A stretch of 64,000 bases of DNA from Uloborus plumipes (taxonomy: Eukaryota > Arthropoda > Arachnida > Araneae > Uloboridae). Position numbers and translations under genes: made by a program. The first letter of the stretch is position 1. Every line of letters starts with the position of its first letter. The stretch is from the NCBI GenBank assembly GCA_038373865.1, contig JAXGGA010006480.1, positions 1 to 64,000 of the forward strand, read 5' to 3'. The notes below the pieces were generated by a model. The model was not told where the DNA came from. It ran no database searches and saw nothing but the letters and a program-made list of their open reading frames with translations. Below are positions 10,560 through 21,867 of the stretch, piece by piece.

Positions 10560-10965
10560 TAACACTGATTTATCCCCAAAAAGGGGTTAAACACCCCCTT
10601 GGGATCATTCGAATGCAACCACAAGGGGAGGTGCACAACTAGACCATTCTCAGAGCCTACATACCAAGCTAGAAGCTTCTACGGCATATAGTTTTTGAGT
10701 TATGCAACACATATACGCACATGCATCCGCACATACGTATATACAGACGTCACGAGAAAACTCGTCGTATTGACTCGGGGGTGGTTGAAAAGGATTTTTC
10801 GGCTGCTTATATATTGGTAGGTACATATGCACGTGCTGACAGGTTGAAAAAACTACTGAACATTCATTCGGGGGTGAACAAAATCAAAATTTAGACTCAA
10901 ATTTGAGTGATTTTTTTTCGCGATCACAATACTTCCTTTACTACGTAAAAGGAAGTAAAAAAGCT
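10560..10965 (+). repeat. Retroposon-like 3' region ending AAAAGGAAGTAAAA
   Basis: A non-coding stretch more GC-rich than its surroundings. It ends in the small palindrome TACTTCCTTTACTACGTAAA followed by AGGAAGTAAAA. The texture (conserved-looking, no frame, short A-rich tail) suggests the 3' end of a retroposon, but I cannot name the family and saw no TSD. Confidence 0.3.
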
Positions 10966-12985
10966 ATTTGGGCCATTGCTTTGTCTTTTAATCCAAAAGG
11001 CAATCATTAAGTTTCATAGATTTTGAAAAAGTCTGATTTCTATGTTACTTTTTCTCTCGTAAATAAGATTAAGTTTATAAACTTGAATCATCCCTTTGAT
11101 TACCATAGCAACTGGGGTATTTATAGTATTGTTTTGTATATGTGGGCTTGGTTACGTGTATCAGACTAAACGTGCTCTCAAAAAGCGTCGGAAGATCATG
11201 AAAATTGAGTTAAACATAAAGAACTTGCACGTTCTTCAGCATTGTTGGCCTTCTGACAACTGTTTTGTTTTCCATCTGCTTGAATTATTTGAAATATTCT
11301 TTGGTCTATGACCTTAATTTTGGAAGGTTACCATATTTGCAAAAAAATTCCCATTAGATATAGTCAATGATTTTTCCAGTATTCCATTTTCCCCCTGATG
11401 TTTTAAAGCTGTTTTTATAATTGCATTTCCTAGTAGTTCATTTCTCCCGCTCTTTTTGCTTCTTGACTTCTGATTGGTTGTCTTTTCCCTTTTAGAGCTC
11501 TCTGAGTTGACTTGTATTTCACTGATTGGCAGATTTTATACTCTTGGTTAAATTCTAATTTGACCGATTTGGTGTGTACCCGGTGTTTATGTGGCTGAGG
11601 TTGTATCCGCTTACAGTTAGTTGTCTTACTGTGAGCATTTTTTCACTGGAGAAGAGGCTCTATTGTAGACTTGAAATAGCTATGTGTTGCAGCTTTTTTT
11701 GTGTGAATTTGTGCTTTACTTGCGCTGTTTTTTATTTAAATCAGGCTGATATTCATGAATAGCAAGTAATTGGCATGTTCGGAATAAAACTAAAAAGCAT
11801 TATTTTCTTAAGGAAACAAAGCAAAGTTTTCTCAAATCAAGCAAAATATTTTCTTCCAAAGAATCAAGTAATTGAAAATTAAATTTCAGTACCCCCCCCC
11901 CCTTAAACCGAATATTACCCTCTCAGATGAACTGAAGAGCCCGCTTTACCACTTCTTTTATAAATAAGCTGAGTAGTTACTTTTACGGTTACCATTCTCC
12001 TAAAAATTACCTTATTAAATCTTTACTGAAAATTAAAAAGTTGCGTCGCAAACTAAATACATAGTTACCTTAGCAAACTAAACAGGGCTAATCCAAATAT
12101 GATAAGTTTGAGCCGTCAAATCCCTTTCCACCACTAATGACGTATGGCTGTCACCGTATTTTATCAGCGAGCAACGACAAAAATAGCCAAAAATATGGAG
12201 ATATTTAAATGAAATAAACTTCGATGCAGCCAGACTGAGTAAATTGTGACGTTCCATGTTTATATTTCCCCACAAATGAGCCATTGATCGATCTATGCCT
12301 TGACATTGATTGATGTTAAGGTGGCTGAAACTAATGTCCCCGCAAATTCTGGAATTTATCATTTATGGTTGGCAACAATCCTCTCCACTCCGGAATGACA
12401 ATGCTTTCAGCCTGTAATCTTGGCCCCGAGGGCCCGGCTGTTCAATTCGAGGGAAGCCTCTTTAATGGAGAATTTTCTGCGGCTAACGCGATCAAATTGT
12501 CAGACAATGAGAATTGGTCAAAGGCATTAAGATTCTTGCCGGGGGATAATAACTCACGCAGCAATTTATGATGATAATTGTATATTCATTTCTAGACTTT
12601 TAAACTAAATGAATCAAGTAGATAAGTGAGTTCGAATTTCGTCACGGCGCGGTGTGTTCTTTCGAAGTTTTATTTTAGTTTGAAGCAGATCTTTTTAAAG
12701 CTTTTACAAGCGTATTTAATCCGTTGAATACTGGAAATATGCGTTGGAAAGTTAATCAAATGTATTTTCACTTTACATTTTGATAAAGATTTGGAATCGT
12801 GAAAAATAAAGGGAAAAAATAAAGTTTTGAAAATTCAAAATGTCAAGCATTCTAAAATGTCTTAAATGTTTAAAATCACAATCGCACGCAGCTATGTTTT
12901 CTCTTCTATCTTCCATTTTCATCCATAGAAAGGGGAAGATGTTGGAACTCAGATTAATGGGAGCTCTTTTGTGGGATTGGTTGCT
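10966..12985. other. No confident gene; small TM-like frame and GC-richer island
   Basis: A 71-codon frame at 11096-11311 encodes a hydrophobic stretch followed by a basic run (KRALKKRRK), like a membrane stop-transfer, but I see no splice sites or homology and do not call it a gene. A poly-C run lies near 11890. About 12240-12570 is richer in GC and CpG than its surroundings and is otherwise unexplained. Confidence 0.4.
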
Positions 12986-12989
12986 ATCT

Positions 12990-13250
12990 AATACCGGCCA
13001 CCTTGTCTAGTGGTCTGACTCGGATGGAGAGGTCCCGGGTTTGCATCGCAGTTCTAGCATGTACTTTCTCTCACATTCCTTGTGTGAATGTGATGCAATG
13101 ATGTGAATGGTTGCCTACCCAAAAAGCATACTTCGTTTTTTAAAGGTTGTAAAATGGTTATTAAAGTTGTAACAACCGCTTAAAAACGTTAATAAAACGT
13201 TTAAAGGTTATTTGTGCTACATGGGTACCATATAAACTGCTCCTTATGGC
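12990..13250 (+). repeat. tRNA-derived SINE-like repeat
   Basis: Contains TGTCTAGTGGTC (A-box-like) and GGTTTGCATCG (B-box-like) within GGCCACCTTGTCTAGTGGTC ... CCCGGGTTTGCATCGCAG, then a tRNA-unrelated body with TTGTGTGAATGTGATG. The two boxes are about 34 nt apart, shorter than in a tRNA, so the head is decayed. No TSD was secured. Confidence 0.5.
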
Positions 13251-13728
13251 ATGTGTCTACTGTGAAAATTCTACTTTACACCAATTGATGGTACAGTTAG
13301 AAAAGTGAAGCAGCTCACCCCTAATTACCAGCCTGGCTGGCAGAAGATAACAACATTACTATTTTGTCCTCGCTGTTTCGGTCGTTACAAAAATGAACTT
13401 CACTCCTTTAGAAACGTCAAGTAGTATTTTCACGCCTTGACACAAATTCTATCAATATCTCTGGTTTGAGAACACGAGAGCATTAAAAATTTTACTGCTT
13501 GCGCATCCTCGCTGATCCGACAGAAAATAAAGTTTTATGTTTCGCTTTTTAGCCTACTTTCCCGTTAAAAATAAAAAAAAAGACGAAAAAAGTATTAAAA
13601 GTAGCTTAATGCATCTAAAAAATATCGCCAAGTCCAAAAAATATCGCCAAGTTAAAAAAATAAAAAGGTAAAATGAATATCGAAAAATTAAAAATTTGAA
13701 AGTAGGGTATTGAGATGGGGAATTTGTG
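13251..13728. other. No recognisable feature
   Basis: AT-rich. Two ATATCGCCAAG words lie near 13620-13655, related to the cluster at 10381. Nothing else seen. Confidence 0.4.
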
Positions 13729-13774
13729 CGTCGGTCGGTCGGTCTGTCGGTCGGTCGGTCTGTCTGTCCCCCCC
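13729..13774 (+). repeat. GTCG/GTCT tetranucleotide microsatellite
   Basis: A run of GTCG and GTCT units ending in poly-C, immediately before the tandem array. It may mark the edge of the element from which the array grew. Confidence 0.85.
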
Positions 13775-14945
13775 TAATAACTTTTGAATGAACATTCCGA
13801 TTTGGACGAACTTTTTTTGTTGGAAAGATCTCGGCGAGTACAGCTCATTCCCATATTTGATTTTTTGATTTGAACAATTTTTGGTTCAACTTTGAGCCGT
13901 TCAAAAAACCGGTCCCGCGATACTAACTTTTTAATGAACAGTCCGATTTGAACAAACTTTTTTTTGTTGGAAAGAACTTTTCAAGGGTACTTCATTCCCA
14001 TATTTACATTTCCGATTTGAACAATTTTTCGTTCAACATTGAACCGCTCAATCAAGCAGTCACCTCTAATAACTTTTGAATGAACAGTCCGATTTAAACA
14101 AACTTTTTTTTGTTTGAAGCATCTCGGCAAGGATACTTTATTACCGTATTTAAATTTTCAATTTGAACACTTTTGGTTCAACATTGAACCTTTTAAGCAA
14201 CTTTTCTCCACCTAATAACTTTTGAGTGAACCGTCCGAATGGAATAATTTTTTTTTTGTTCGAAAGATCTCAGCGAGTGCAGCTCATTCCCATATTTGAT
14301 TTTTCGATTTGGACAATGTTTGGTTCAACTTTGAACCGTTCAAACAACCGGTCCCGCGATGCTAACTTTTGAGTGAACAATCCGATTTGAACAAACTTTT
14401 TTTTGTTCGAAAGATCTTTTCAAGGATACTTCATTCCCGTATCTACATTTTCGATTTGAACAATTTTTCGTTCAACATTGAACCGCTCAATCAAGCTGTC
14501 ACCCCTAAAATCTTTTGAGTGAACCGTCCGAATTGAATAAACTTTTTTTTGTTCGAAGCATCTCGGCAAGGATACTTTATTACCGTATTTAAATTTTCGA
14601 TTTGAACAATTTTTGGTTCAACTTTGAACCGTTCAAACAACCTATCCCGCGATGCTAACTTTTGAGTGAACAATCCGATTTGAACAAACTTTTTTTCGTT
14701 CGAAATATCTCATCAAGAATACTTCATTCCCGTATCTACATTTCCGATTTGAACAATTTTTCGTTCAACATTGAACCTTTTAAGCAACCTTTCCCCACCT
14801 AATAACTTTTGAGTGAACCGCCCGAATGGAATAAACTTTTTTTTGTTTGAAAGATCTCGGAGAGACTTTCCCATACATTCCCATATTTCACTTTTTGATT
14901 CAAACCATTTTTCGTTGAATAGTGAACCGTTCAGAAAAAAAAAAT
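13775..14945 (+). repeat. Tandem array, 8 units of 146-147 bp
   Basis: The anchor AACTTTT (AATCTTTT in one unit) falls at 13779, 13925, 14071, 14217, 14364, 14510, 14657 and 14804, so successive periods are 146, 146, 146, 147, 146, 147 and 147 bp. Each unit carries GTCCGATTTGAACAAAC, CTTTTTTTTGTT, TTCATTCCCGTATTT and a GTTCAACATTGAACC palindrome. Junctions fall into types: CCCGCGAT (units 2, 5, 7), CTGTCACCCC-like (3, 6) and TTTCTCCACC-like (4, 8), implying block-wise duplication. No open frame persists. Confidence 0.9.
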
Positions 14946-15069
14946 TACATTAGCGTCTACGGGGAATTTAAGTTGAATGTTGATCCTGAACTTAAAGTCG
15001 GATTTCCTTCAAACTAACTTTGTAAGAAAATGGTTTTGATAAATAATGTTTGTAACGTACTTTTCTGAG

Positions 15070-15625
15070 TAATCTTCTGTGAGGACTGATTCCGACTCCG
15101 ACTCCGCAGACGATGTTTTTTTTTGTAACAAAAATTTTTCATTCACGAGAACATTTTATTCTTTATTTATATTTAACAACTGGCAACAGATTAAAAGTGA
15201 AATTCGAGACATTTTATTAACGGACGAGTTTTTTTTTTTTTTTCTTTCTTTGATAAAATGTGTTTTGAGGCTCTTTGTACTTTTATTTATTTATTTATTT
15301 ATTTTATTATTATTATTATTTTTTTTTTTTTTGGAAACAATGGAGGATTTTTCTACGGAGGAACTGTAAGTTACACTCTTTAAAAGGTGCGACAAAACTT
15401 TATTTATTCGTTAATTGCTTTTTACGTGTCTATTTCATCTGATGAAAGGGGTATTTTTGCTTTTCGAAATCAGCTCTAAGTGCTAAAAAGGTACGTTTGA
15501 CATAATTTTTAGTCTCAGATAATCAAGAGAATAATGATCAGATGCGAGAATGTCGATGTACGGGAAAGTAGGCTTGTTTAGTTCTTGACAGAACTTCTTG
15601 TAGTTAATATGCTATCTCTCCGTGG
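15070..15625 (+). repeat. hAT-derived repeat, copy 1
   Basis: Begins with GATTCCGACTCCGACTCCG, a sequence typical of CAGGGCTGTGGAGTCGG hAT ends, and continues through poly-T and ATTT tracts to TCAGATAATCAAGAGAATA and CAGAACTTCTTG. It aligns by eye along its length with 39411-40200. This copy lacks the 142-bp MITE found at 39945, so it provides the empty site. Confidence 0.6.
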
Positions 15626-15867
15626 TACAGAATAATGACTCGTTTTTTCTGTACACACATTGAGGGTCACGGAACTGTTGAACGTATGTGCAGCCGAAAT
15701 ATCCATTTCGGTCATTCCCGAGTTAATTTTCACGAGTTCTTTTGTGACGTCTGTTTATACGCACATGTGTATGTACACATCTAGTATGTAACTAAGTTTA
15801 TTCACATTAATTTTTTCTTCAAATTTAAAGGTAATGTTCGCTATATTTACTATACTTTTATATATGT

Positions 15868-16190
15868 GCAGATTCGGCTGGGTGGTGTGATGGTAAGTCG
15901 TTTGTTTTCTATTCCTTGAGCCCGGGTTTTGACCCGGCGGACTTATTCGGTGAATTTTTGAGATGCAGAAAAGTGTCAGCGCCCATGTTGTATGATTATG
16001 CGACATGTAAAAGTTCCCTTGGGTATTCGTTTGGTTTTGAATGTCCTACGTAACCTCTTGTGCGGATTCGTATCGAAGAGAGCCCATGTGTTTATATCTG
16101 GTTTAAACTGGATGTCAATATTTTCTGTGCCATTGACATCCGTGTCTTAATGGTGGCACATAAAGACAGGATGTATATATATTGGGAGAT
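15868..16190 (+). repeat. tRNA-derived SINE-like repeat
   Basis: TGGTGTGATGG (A-box-like) and GGTTTTGACCC (B-box-like) lie about 42 nt apart in a stretch beginning GATTCGGCTGGG. A tRNA-unrelated body follows (GTGTCAGCGCCCATG, AAAGTTCCCTTGGG). Spacing and layout fit a tRNA-headed SINE. The 3' boundary is approximate. Confidence 0.55.
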
Positions 16191-16199
16191 AGCACTATG

Positions 16200-17065
16200 T
16201 CTGAGAACGGTTAGTAGCTCATTCGCGCAGCCTTATTAAAAAGAAAAAAAAAACGAAGGAAGGTGTTTAAAAACTGTTTGAGGAGTGTTAAAACTTTTAA
16301 CGCGAGTACGTGAGTACACATTCTTTCAAGGTATTAAAAACATCTATTATTTAACAGGCTTAAAAGAAAGTACAGTGTGACTTCTACCTCCCCACCCATT
16401 CATTTTTTTAAACTTAAGTTCACTGCGATTTTCTTCAACTGCTAACTAGATCTTTGCAATCGGAAAACTTTCCTCACTGGGCCTATCAATTAAAATAATC
16501 AATGTATATGTTCCGTTAAATCGATATAGGCGCTCTTTCCCAGGAAACGTACCATCGCTTTGCTAGACTACTTATCTTAATGGTTAATTTTATTAATGGT
16601 TTTATAGATGATCAATAATCATTTCTAAGTGGCATTTCAGATGATACTATTGACTAGTTTGAGTTGATAATGGTTGTGGCATTACTTCGAAAGTAAGTTT
16701 ATGTCTGTTTCGAATACTGTCATTAGATAAGAATCTAATACATTTAGTTGTGTGCTTCCTAAATGAAGGGTTAAAGTTAATAATGTGGGATATTTCTGAA
16801 GTTAGTATAGGAACTAGTTTCTTATGCTTAGTACCACCAACTGAGTAAGTAACAATTTGTTTTCGTAGAGATTCAGCACACATTATTGGGTTAAAAAAAT
16901 ATAAAAAGTGCTGCCGATATTTCACACTAACTTGCAATTTTTAGAAAGCGTCATATGTCAAGCATTTTATCAGGACCAATTAATAATTAGAAGTCTCTAA
17001 TATGAACGAGCGATCTCTTAAAATTTCAGAAGAAATCGATAATTTTCAAAAAAAAAAAAAAAACG
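16200..17065. other. No recognisable feature
   Basis: AT-rich. An A-run and G-run (17048-17078) directly precede the next SINE head. Open frames here look like chance. Confidence 0.4.
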
Positions 17066-17079
17066 GTGGGGGGGGGGGC

Positions 17080-17290
17080 GCTCCTTAGCCTCGGTAGCTT
17101 TGGAGTAGTAGATGCGTTTTCTGCACCAGAGGCCATGGGTTCGATTCCCACCTCGCCTTGTGTGTTCTTTCCTTCACTTGTATTGGAAAATCCTTCCTAT
17201 ATTTGTCCGGAGGCAAGTCGCCTGGCATGCAGTTTTTCTATGTATGTGAAGGTAATTAGCTTCTAATAAATAAGTGAATAAATAACAAAA
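17080..17290 (+). repeat. tRNA-derived SINE-like repeat
   Basis: Carries a perfect B box GGTTCGATTCC and, 43 nt upstream, TAGCTTTGGAG in the A-box position. The body follows with CCTCGCCTTGTGTG. The spacing is that of a tRNA, but I cannot fold a canonical acceptor stem, so a SINE head is preferred over a tRNA gene. Confidence 0.55.
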
Positions 17291-18011
17291 AAACTTTGAA
17301 TAGATATTAAATGGGTTTTGAAAAATACATATAATAGAAATTCCGAATGCCATCATACAAAACTTTGAATTTTTAAAAAGTTGATATATGAATTTGATGC
17401 GCGTAAAAGTTGAAAACAATATCTCATTAATTGTCTTGTCGTTTACGATATCTATTCAAGGTAAAAAAGAAGAATGACTTCTTTTATTCAAAGTACTATC
17501 CTAATATTAACACATTTCTTAAATTATCAGTGGTTAGAATAATTCAATATGATACCACTTGAAAACATTAAGTCTTTTTTTCGGGGGCCTGGATTTTCAT
17601 TTTTTTCAATTGCAACACGTATTTTAATAAAATTCCTTATTCTTTGAGGCGGGAAGGGAAAAGAGGGATTTTTATTCACATGGTGTTCTATATATAGCTC
17701 ACACGGTCTTGTTCTATATAGGTTATACCCATCTATATCCAAAGCTCCTAAAGTTGGTACAGCGGCACCTTGCGATGCCGTAAGAAGAAGCACCCGCTAC
17801 CACGAAGTAACCCTGATTTCAATATACTCATATATACTGTTTGATCTTCTTAGGTAAAACCTTCTTCGTGCGTACCCATGCGTTAGGTCTTCTCTGATTT
17901 TATCAAAATAAGATAATATGATAAGTAATAATATGATAGGTAAGAAGCAAATAAGGGGAAGAATAATAAGAAGCATTTTGAGTCGTATAGCTCTCGTCAG
18001 TCTCTCGTAGT
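17291..18011. other. No recognisable feature
   Basis: AT-rich sequence without recognisable coding or repeat signals. Confidence 0.35.
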
Positions 18012-18656
18012 CGTAGAGTTACAAGGTTAGTAAACGGATTTTCTAATTTAGACTATGATTCCAGACTTAGACAGGGATTCAAGTGAAACAGCACTGCGAT
18101 CCTTCAAATTGCAATCGCTACTGGAAGTGAATTACATTATCATCAACTTAAATTGGCATGACGTCACTACGGGTGGAGCCAATAAGAGCTCACAAGCATT
18201 CAGCGATCTCCTCTTATTCGCCAAGTAGTCTGTGACGTTTTATCTAGCTCGTTTTTCATAGGCAAACGTCACGATGTTTTTATCAAGAAACGTTCTAATA
18301 TCTAATGTAATTCATTTCCAGTCGCGATTGTAATTTGCGATTGCCTGTTTCACTTGAATCCCTGCCTTAGTATGCTCAATATGTATAGTCTTGAGCAAAG
18401 GCGAACCAGAGGGGATATGATTCAGTTATTTAAATTTATTAAAATGAATGGTGTTGCAGGGTTTGATTTTTGCACAGAAAGCAGGACAAGGGGTCATTGT
18501 TTTAAGCTGTTCAAATCTCAGGCTAATCTGGAAATTCGAAAAAATTACTATTTTAGCGGGGTAGTGAGAACTTGGAACAGTTTATCGGAAGAGGCGATAA
18601 GGAGCAATGGAGTAGATAGTTTTAAGAGGGCCATTGTTCTTCATTGGGGTCTTTAA
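18012..18656 (+). pseudogene. LINE reverse transcriptase C-terminus, MITE-interrupted
   Basis: The 3' coding end of a non-LTR retrotransposon ORF2. Reading from about 18012 gives RRVTRLVNGFSNLDYDSRL, the region after the RT thumb that usually reads like RATKLIPGL..LSYEERL. After the MITE the frame continues SMLNMYSLEQRRTRGDMIQL, then FKLFKSQANLEIRKNYYFSG and VVRTWNSLSEEAI, ending GL-stop at 18656. The pattern LEQRR.RGD.I....K and the FF..R.V..WN.L motif mark the C-terminal tail shared by Jockey/CR1-like LINEs. Everything upstream (endonuclease, RT palm) is missing, so this is a 5'-truncated copy. Confidence 0.75.
18071..18365. mobile_element. MITE with ~80-bp inverted arms inside the LINE
   Basis: Starts ACAGGGATTCAAGTGAAACA and ends TTTCACTTGAATCCCTGC, with long inverted arms (GCAATCGC, AATTACATTA). 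It is flanked by CTTAG on both sides (18066-18070 and 18366-18370). Removing 295 bp and one CTTAG rejoins AGA CTT AGT ATG CTC in the LINE frame, which proves the boundaries. A 5-bp TSD does not fit hAT (8) or Tc1 (2), and the superfamily is unassigned. Confidence 0.85.
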
Positions 18657-18659
18657 TTT

Positions 18660-19645
18660 GACTAGGACCAGCCCAGTAGGGCCCAGAGCCTGCTGCTGGT
18701 CGTCACATATGTATTTGTACCAAACATTGTAGAACGATGTTAATTTCAAATACATAGTTTGGTTGAATATGTCAAAAGACAAATGCAAATTTTAAATTGA
18801 AAATTTCGGAAAGTTCCCGCTCACAACGCAACACCCCTTTTTAAAGTGGAGTGGTTCGCTAGTGTTAGGCGCGGTTTTCACGGACGGGCAGTAGCAGAGA
18901 TAGGCTAGGGTGCCCCGAGAAAGTTCTAATTTTTCAGAGGGTGCACGAATCTAAAAAAGTTTAGGAACCCCTGATCTATACGATACTTAGCAGGTTTACA
19001 GCCTTCCACTAGCCCTATGTAGTTCTATTCCAAATAGTTGAATGGCATTCCTGATAATATTAAAAAAATAATATAATCCCAAAATGTGTTTAAGGGATTT
19101 TATAGGTATATTTCCGGTAGTAAATTCTAAGCGATTCATCCTCGAATGCTCTCTATCCAGATGAAAAACCCCACCGATTCAGTTTTTTGTTGAACAGAAA
19201 ATTTTGCTTTCTGCAATCATTCATTCGTGTTTAGGAAAAAGATCCATTTTTCTAACGACAGAAATAATACTGTATTATGCCAAAAGCAAGAGATGTTTGT
19301 AATCCACTTATAAATGGTACTTCTGGCAAATGGTGTGTGTTGAAATCATTAGTTTACAGCCAACTTATCATTTATCAGTGTCAGGTTTCGATTCGATAAA
19401 TTTTTTCTCTTTGAATGAGTTTTACATCTGTAATACTCGAGTATTTCTTCTTTCTTGACGGCCGCCTTCCACTGTTTTCGTGTTTAGAGCGATCACTATT
19501 TAATGGTGTTTTATCAATTTTTTCTTTTAAAGCAGAAGAAAATAGCCTATATTTGTTCTTATATTTGTTATGTGTTTTGTAATTTTTTTTTGTGCTATTT
19601 GTGAAGACAATTTATCCGTTTTAATTAAAAAAAAAGCATTAACAA
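18660..19645. other. LINE 3' flank and AT-rich DNA
   Basis: The first part (AGGACCAGCCCAGTAGGGCC) is probably the LINE 3' UTR. The rest shows nothing recognisable. Confidence 0.35.
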
Positions 19646-19648
19646 GTA

Positions 19649-20109
19649 CACTGGAAAAATAAGCCGTTGTTTTTACAGTATAATACTGGCAGTAAAGGTT
19701 CAAGTTTAAAACTGCAAAAGCAGAGTAATAAAATGCAAAAATAGCTATTTTACAGTTTATTGCTGTAAAACTAGCCATTTTACAGATTATTAAAATTAGC
19801 AATTTTACCATAATGTTAGCTGTATTATACTGTAAAAACAACAGTACAATAGTGGCATTTGAGGTTCCAATTTAAAACTGTAAGATGCACAGTAATAAAA
19901 TGTAAAACTAGCAATTTTACAGTTTATTTCCGTAAACTAACGATTTTACAAGTTACTTCTGTAAAATTAGCAATTTTACAGTTTTTTTCTGTAAAATAGC
20001 AATTTTACAGGTTACTTCTGTAAAATTAGCAATTTTACAGTTTATTACAGTAAAATTATTGTAAAATTAACTGCAGAATACTGTAAAAATGACATTTATT
20101 TCTTTAGTG
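19649..20109 (+). mobile_element. TGTAAAAT-family MITE, copy 1
   Basis: Opens CACTGGAAAAATAAGCC then GTTGTTTTTACAGTATAATAC and closes with ATACTGTAAAAATGACATTT ... AGTG. The interior is a chain of ATTTTACAG and CTGTAAAAT words alternating with TTTATTACTG, arranged as two diverged modules. It shares ends and module order with 20786, 21868 and 25698. Non-coding. Confidence 0.75.
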
Positions 20110-20384
20110 TTACAAACCTTCGTGTATTTATTCGTGGTTTTGAATTAAAAAAAAAGGAGCAGTGATTTCTCTGTGTAAGAAACTGGCAGAACATCTACAT
20201 GACATTATGTTGGCTTGCTTTCTAGGAAAATATTGAGCAGTTTTCCACTCACGGTATGCCATAATGAAGTTAGTTTAAACAAGATATGGATTTAGTTTAG
20301 TTTAAATAAGATTTAATTAAGATTAGTTTAAATAAGATTGTAAAATAGAGGAAAAAAAAAAGGAAAATGTGGATAATCATACTG

Positions 20385-20429
<45 letters not shown>

Positions 20430-20785
20430 GAATCAATCGATTAACATTTAAATGAAAAACAAAACAACTTACATTACATTCAATAATGATATCTTAAGTA
20501 ATGAAGGGTGGCGCACTACTTACGATATTGATACAGTAATACAAACTAAAACAAAATTAATAAAAATTAATTATTAATGTAAAAAAAAGGAAGATAAAAT
20601 AAAACAGCTTGTTTCTTGTACATTTTGAAATGGAGCTGATGTTCGGAAAAAAATGTCGCTTGTTCAGGCATTCAAACAGGAGAAATTTGATCAGAATAAT
20701 TTGAATTTAAAATAATTCAAGTTTTTTTTTTGAAACGAAACTTGAAAATTTCAGTTATTCACCGAAGTTTAGAGTCAGAACACTG
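20110..20785. other. AT-rich DNA with 40-nt poly-A
   Basis: An uninterrupted A-run spans about 20388-20427. No retroposon body could be tied to it. Nothing else recognised. Confidence 0.4.
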
Positions 20786-21153
20786 CACTGCAAAAAATGA
20801 GCTGTTGTTTTTACAGAAAAATACTGGCAGCCGATGTTCCAATTTAAAAGTAAAAAATGCACAATAATAAACTGCAAAACTAGCAATTTTACAGTTTCTT
20901 ACTGTAAAGTTAACAATTTTACAGTTTATTGCCGTAAAATGTAGCTGTGTTATACTGTAAAAACATCAGTATAATACTGGCAGCAGAGGTAACCTGTATG
21001 CCGCATGTAAACTGTAAAATTACAAATTTTACAGTTTAGTAGTGTAAAAGTAGAAATTTTACAGCTTATTACTGTAAAACTAGCAATTTTTACAGTTTAT
21101 TACTATAAAATTAGCTGTATATACTGTAAAAACAACATTAATTTTGTACAGTG
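20786..21153 (+). mobile_element. TGTAAAAT-family MITE, copy 2
   Basis: Begins CACTGCAAAAAATGAGCTGT and ends TAATTTTGTACAGTG. Same modules as copy 1, same orientation. The A/T words pair to give long potential hairpins. Confidence 0.8.
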
Positions 21154-21747
21154 TGATACTTTAAAGATGCTGGTGCAGAATTTTTCTTTTCAACTCCTCA
21201 CATTAAAGCCATTTCACTCTAAACGTGATCCTACTTACGAGGTTCCACCCGCATTCCTATATCCCGGATTATCTCTCCACACATCCTCAACTCCCATTAA
21301 TCGGAAAGAAGCAGACGATCTTTAAACTTATTCCGGCCGGACGTATTTACCCATTAACTTTCGAATTCCCCCTTTGGAATCGCTTCTTCGGCTCGTTAGG
21401 CGCATTAATGGATGCGATTGGCAATTAATGGGCGACTCTTTTGCGTTCTCCCAGGTGAAGATTAATCGATGTGGAAAGATGATAGAACGATCGGAGGGCT
21501 GGCAGAGGGAAAATCGAATCGTAAAATGTATTTCGGTCCTTTGATAGATGAGAAGGGGGTGCAGTATTTTGATGTCTCAATTGTCTTAGTGGAGATTATA
21601 GGGCATAAAAAGTAATCCAACAGGTGAGGAGGCAATCTTAAGGGGATGTTGGAAAATTTAAAGTGGTATTTTATGTAGGTGATTTAGTTTTTTTTAAAAC
21701 CAATTTAAGTCTTTGGTTGTACGACTATTCAACGGAGAAAATGTATG
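21154..21747. other. Island of non-repeat, CpG-richer DNA
   Basis: About 21210-21500 is less AT-rich and holds TTAATTA-type homeodomain words (CATTAATGG, GGCAATTAATGGG, AGATTAATCG) and CpGs. It has no transposon signature or persuasive coding frame. It could be conserved regulatory DNA, which is inference. Confidence 0.35.
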
Positions 21748-21867
21748 CAGGGTGTCCCAGTTAAGTGTTTCAGAAATACTGGGGGATGAGGGGGGGGTGG
21801 TAGGGTGCATCCCGAAGACGAACTCATATCGCAATGTTAGATCGGAAATGCTTTCTTGAAGCAGTAA

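Noticed and set aside
15079..15369. 96-codon open frame
   Set aside because: Consists mainly of poly-T and ATTT tracts within a repeat; low-complexity Phe/Leu/Ile composition.
15437..15475. CTGATGA...GAAA spacing resembling a hammerhead ribozyme
   Set aside because: The intervening bases do not pair as stem II next to the core, and the paralogue at 39867 has CAGATGA, so the core is not conserved.
20388..20427. Poly-A run as the tail of a processed pseudogene
   Set aside because: The upstream sequence shows no gene-like content and no target duplication was found.
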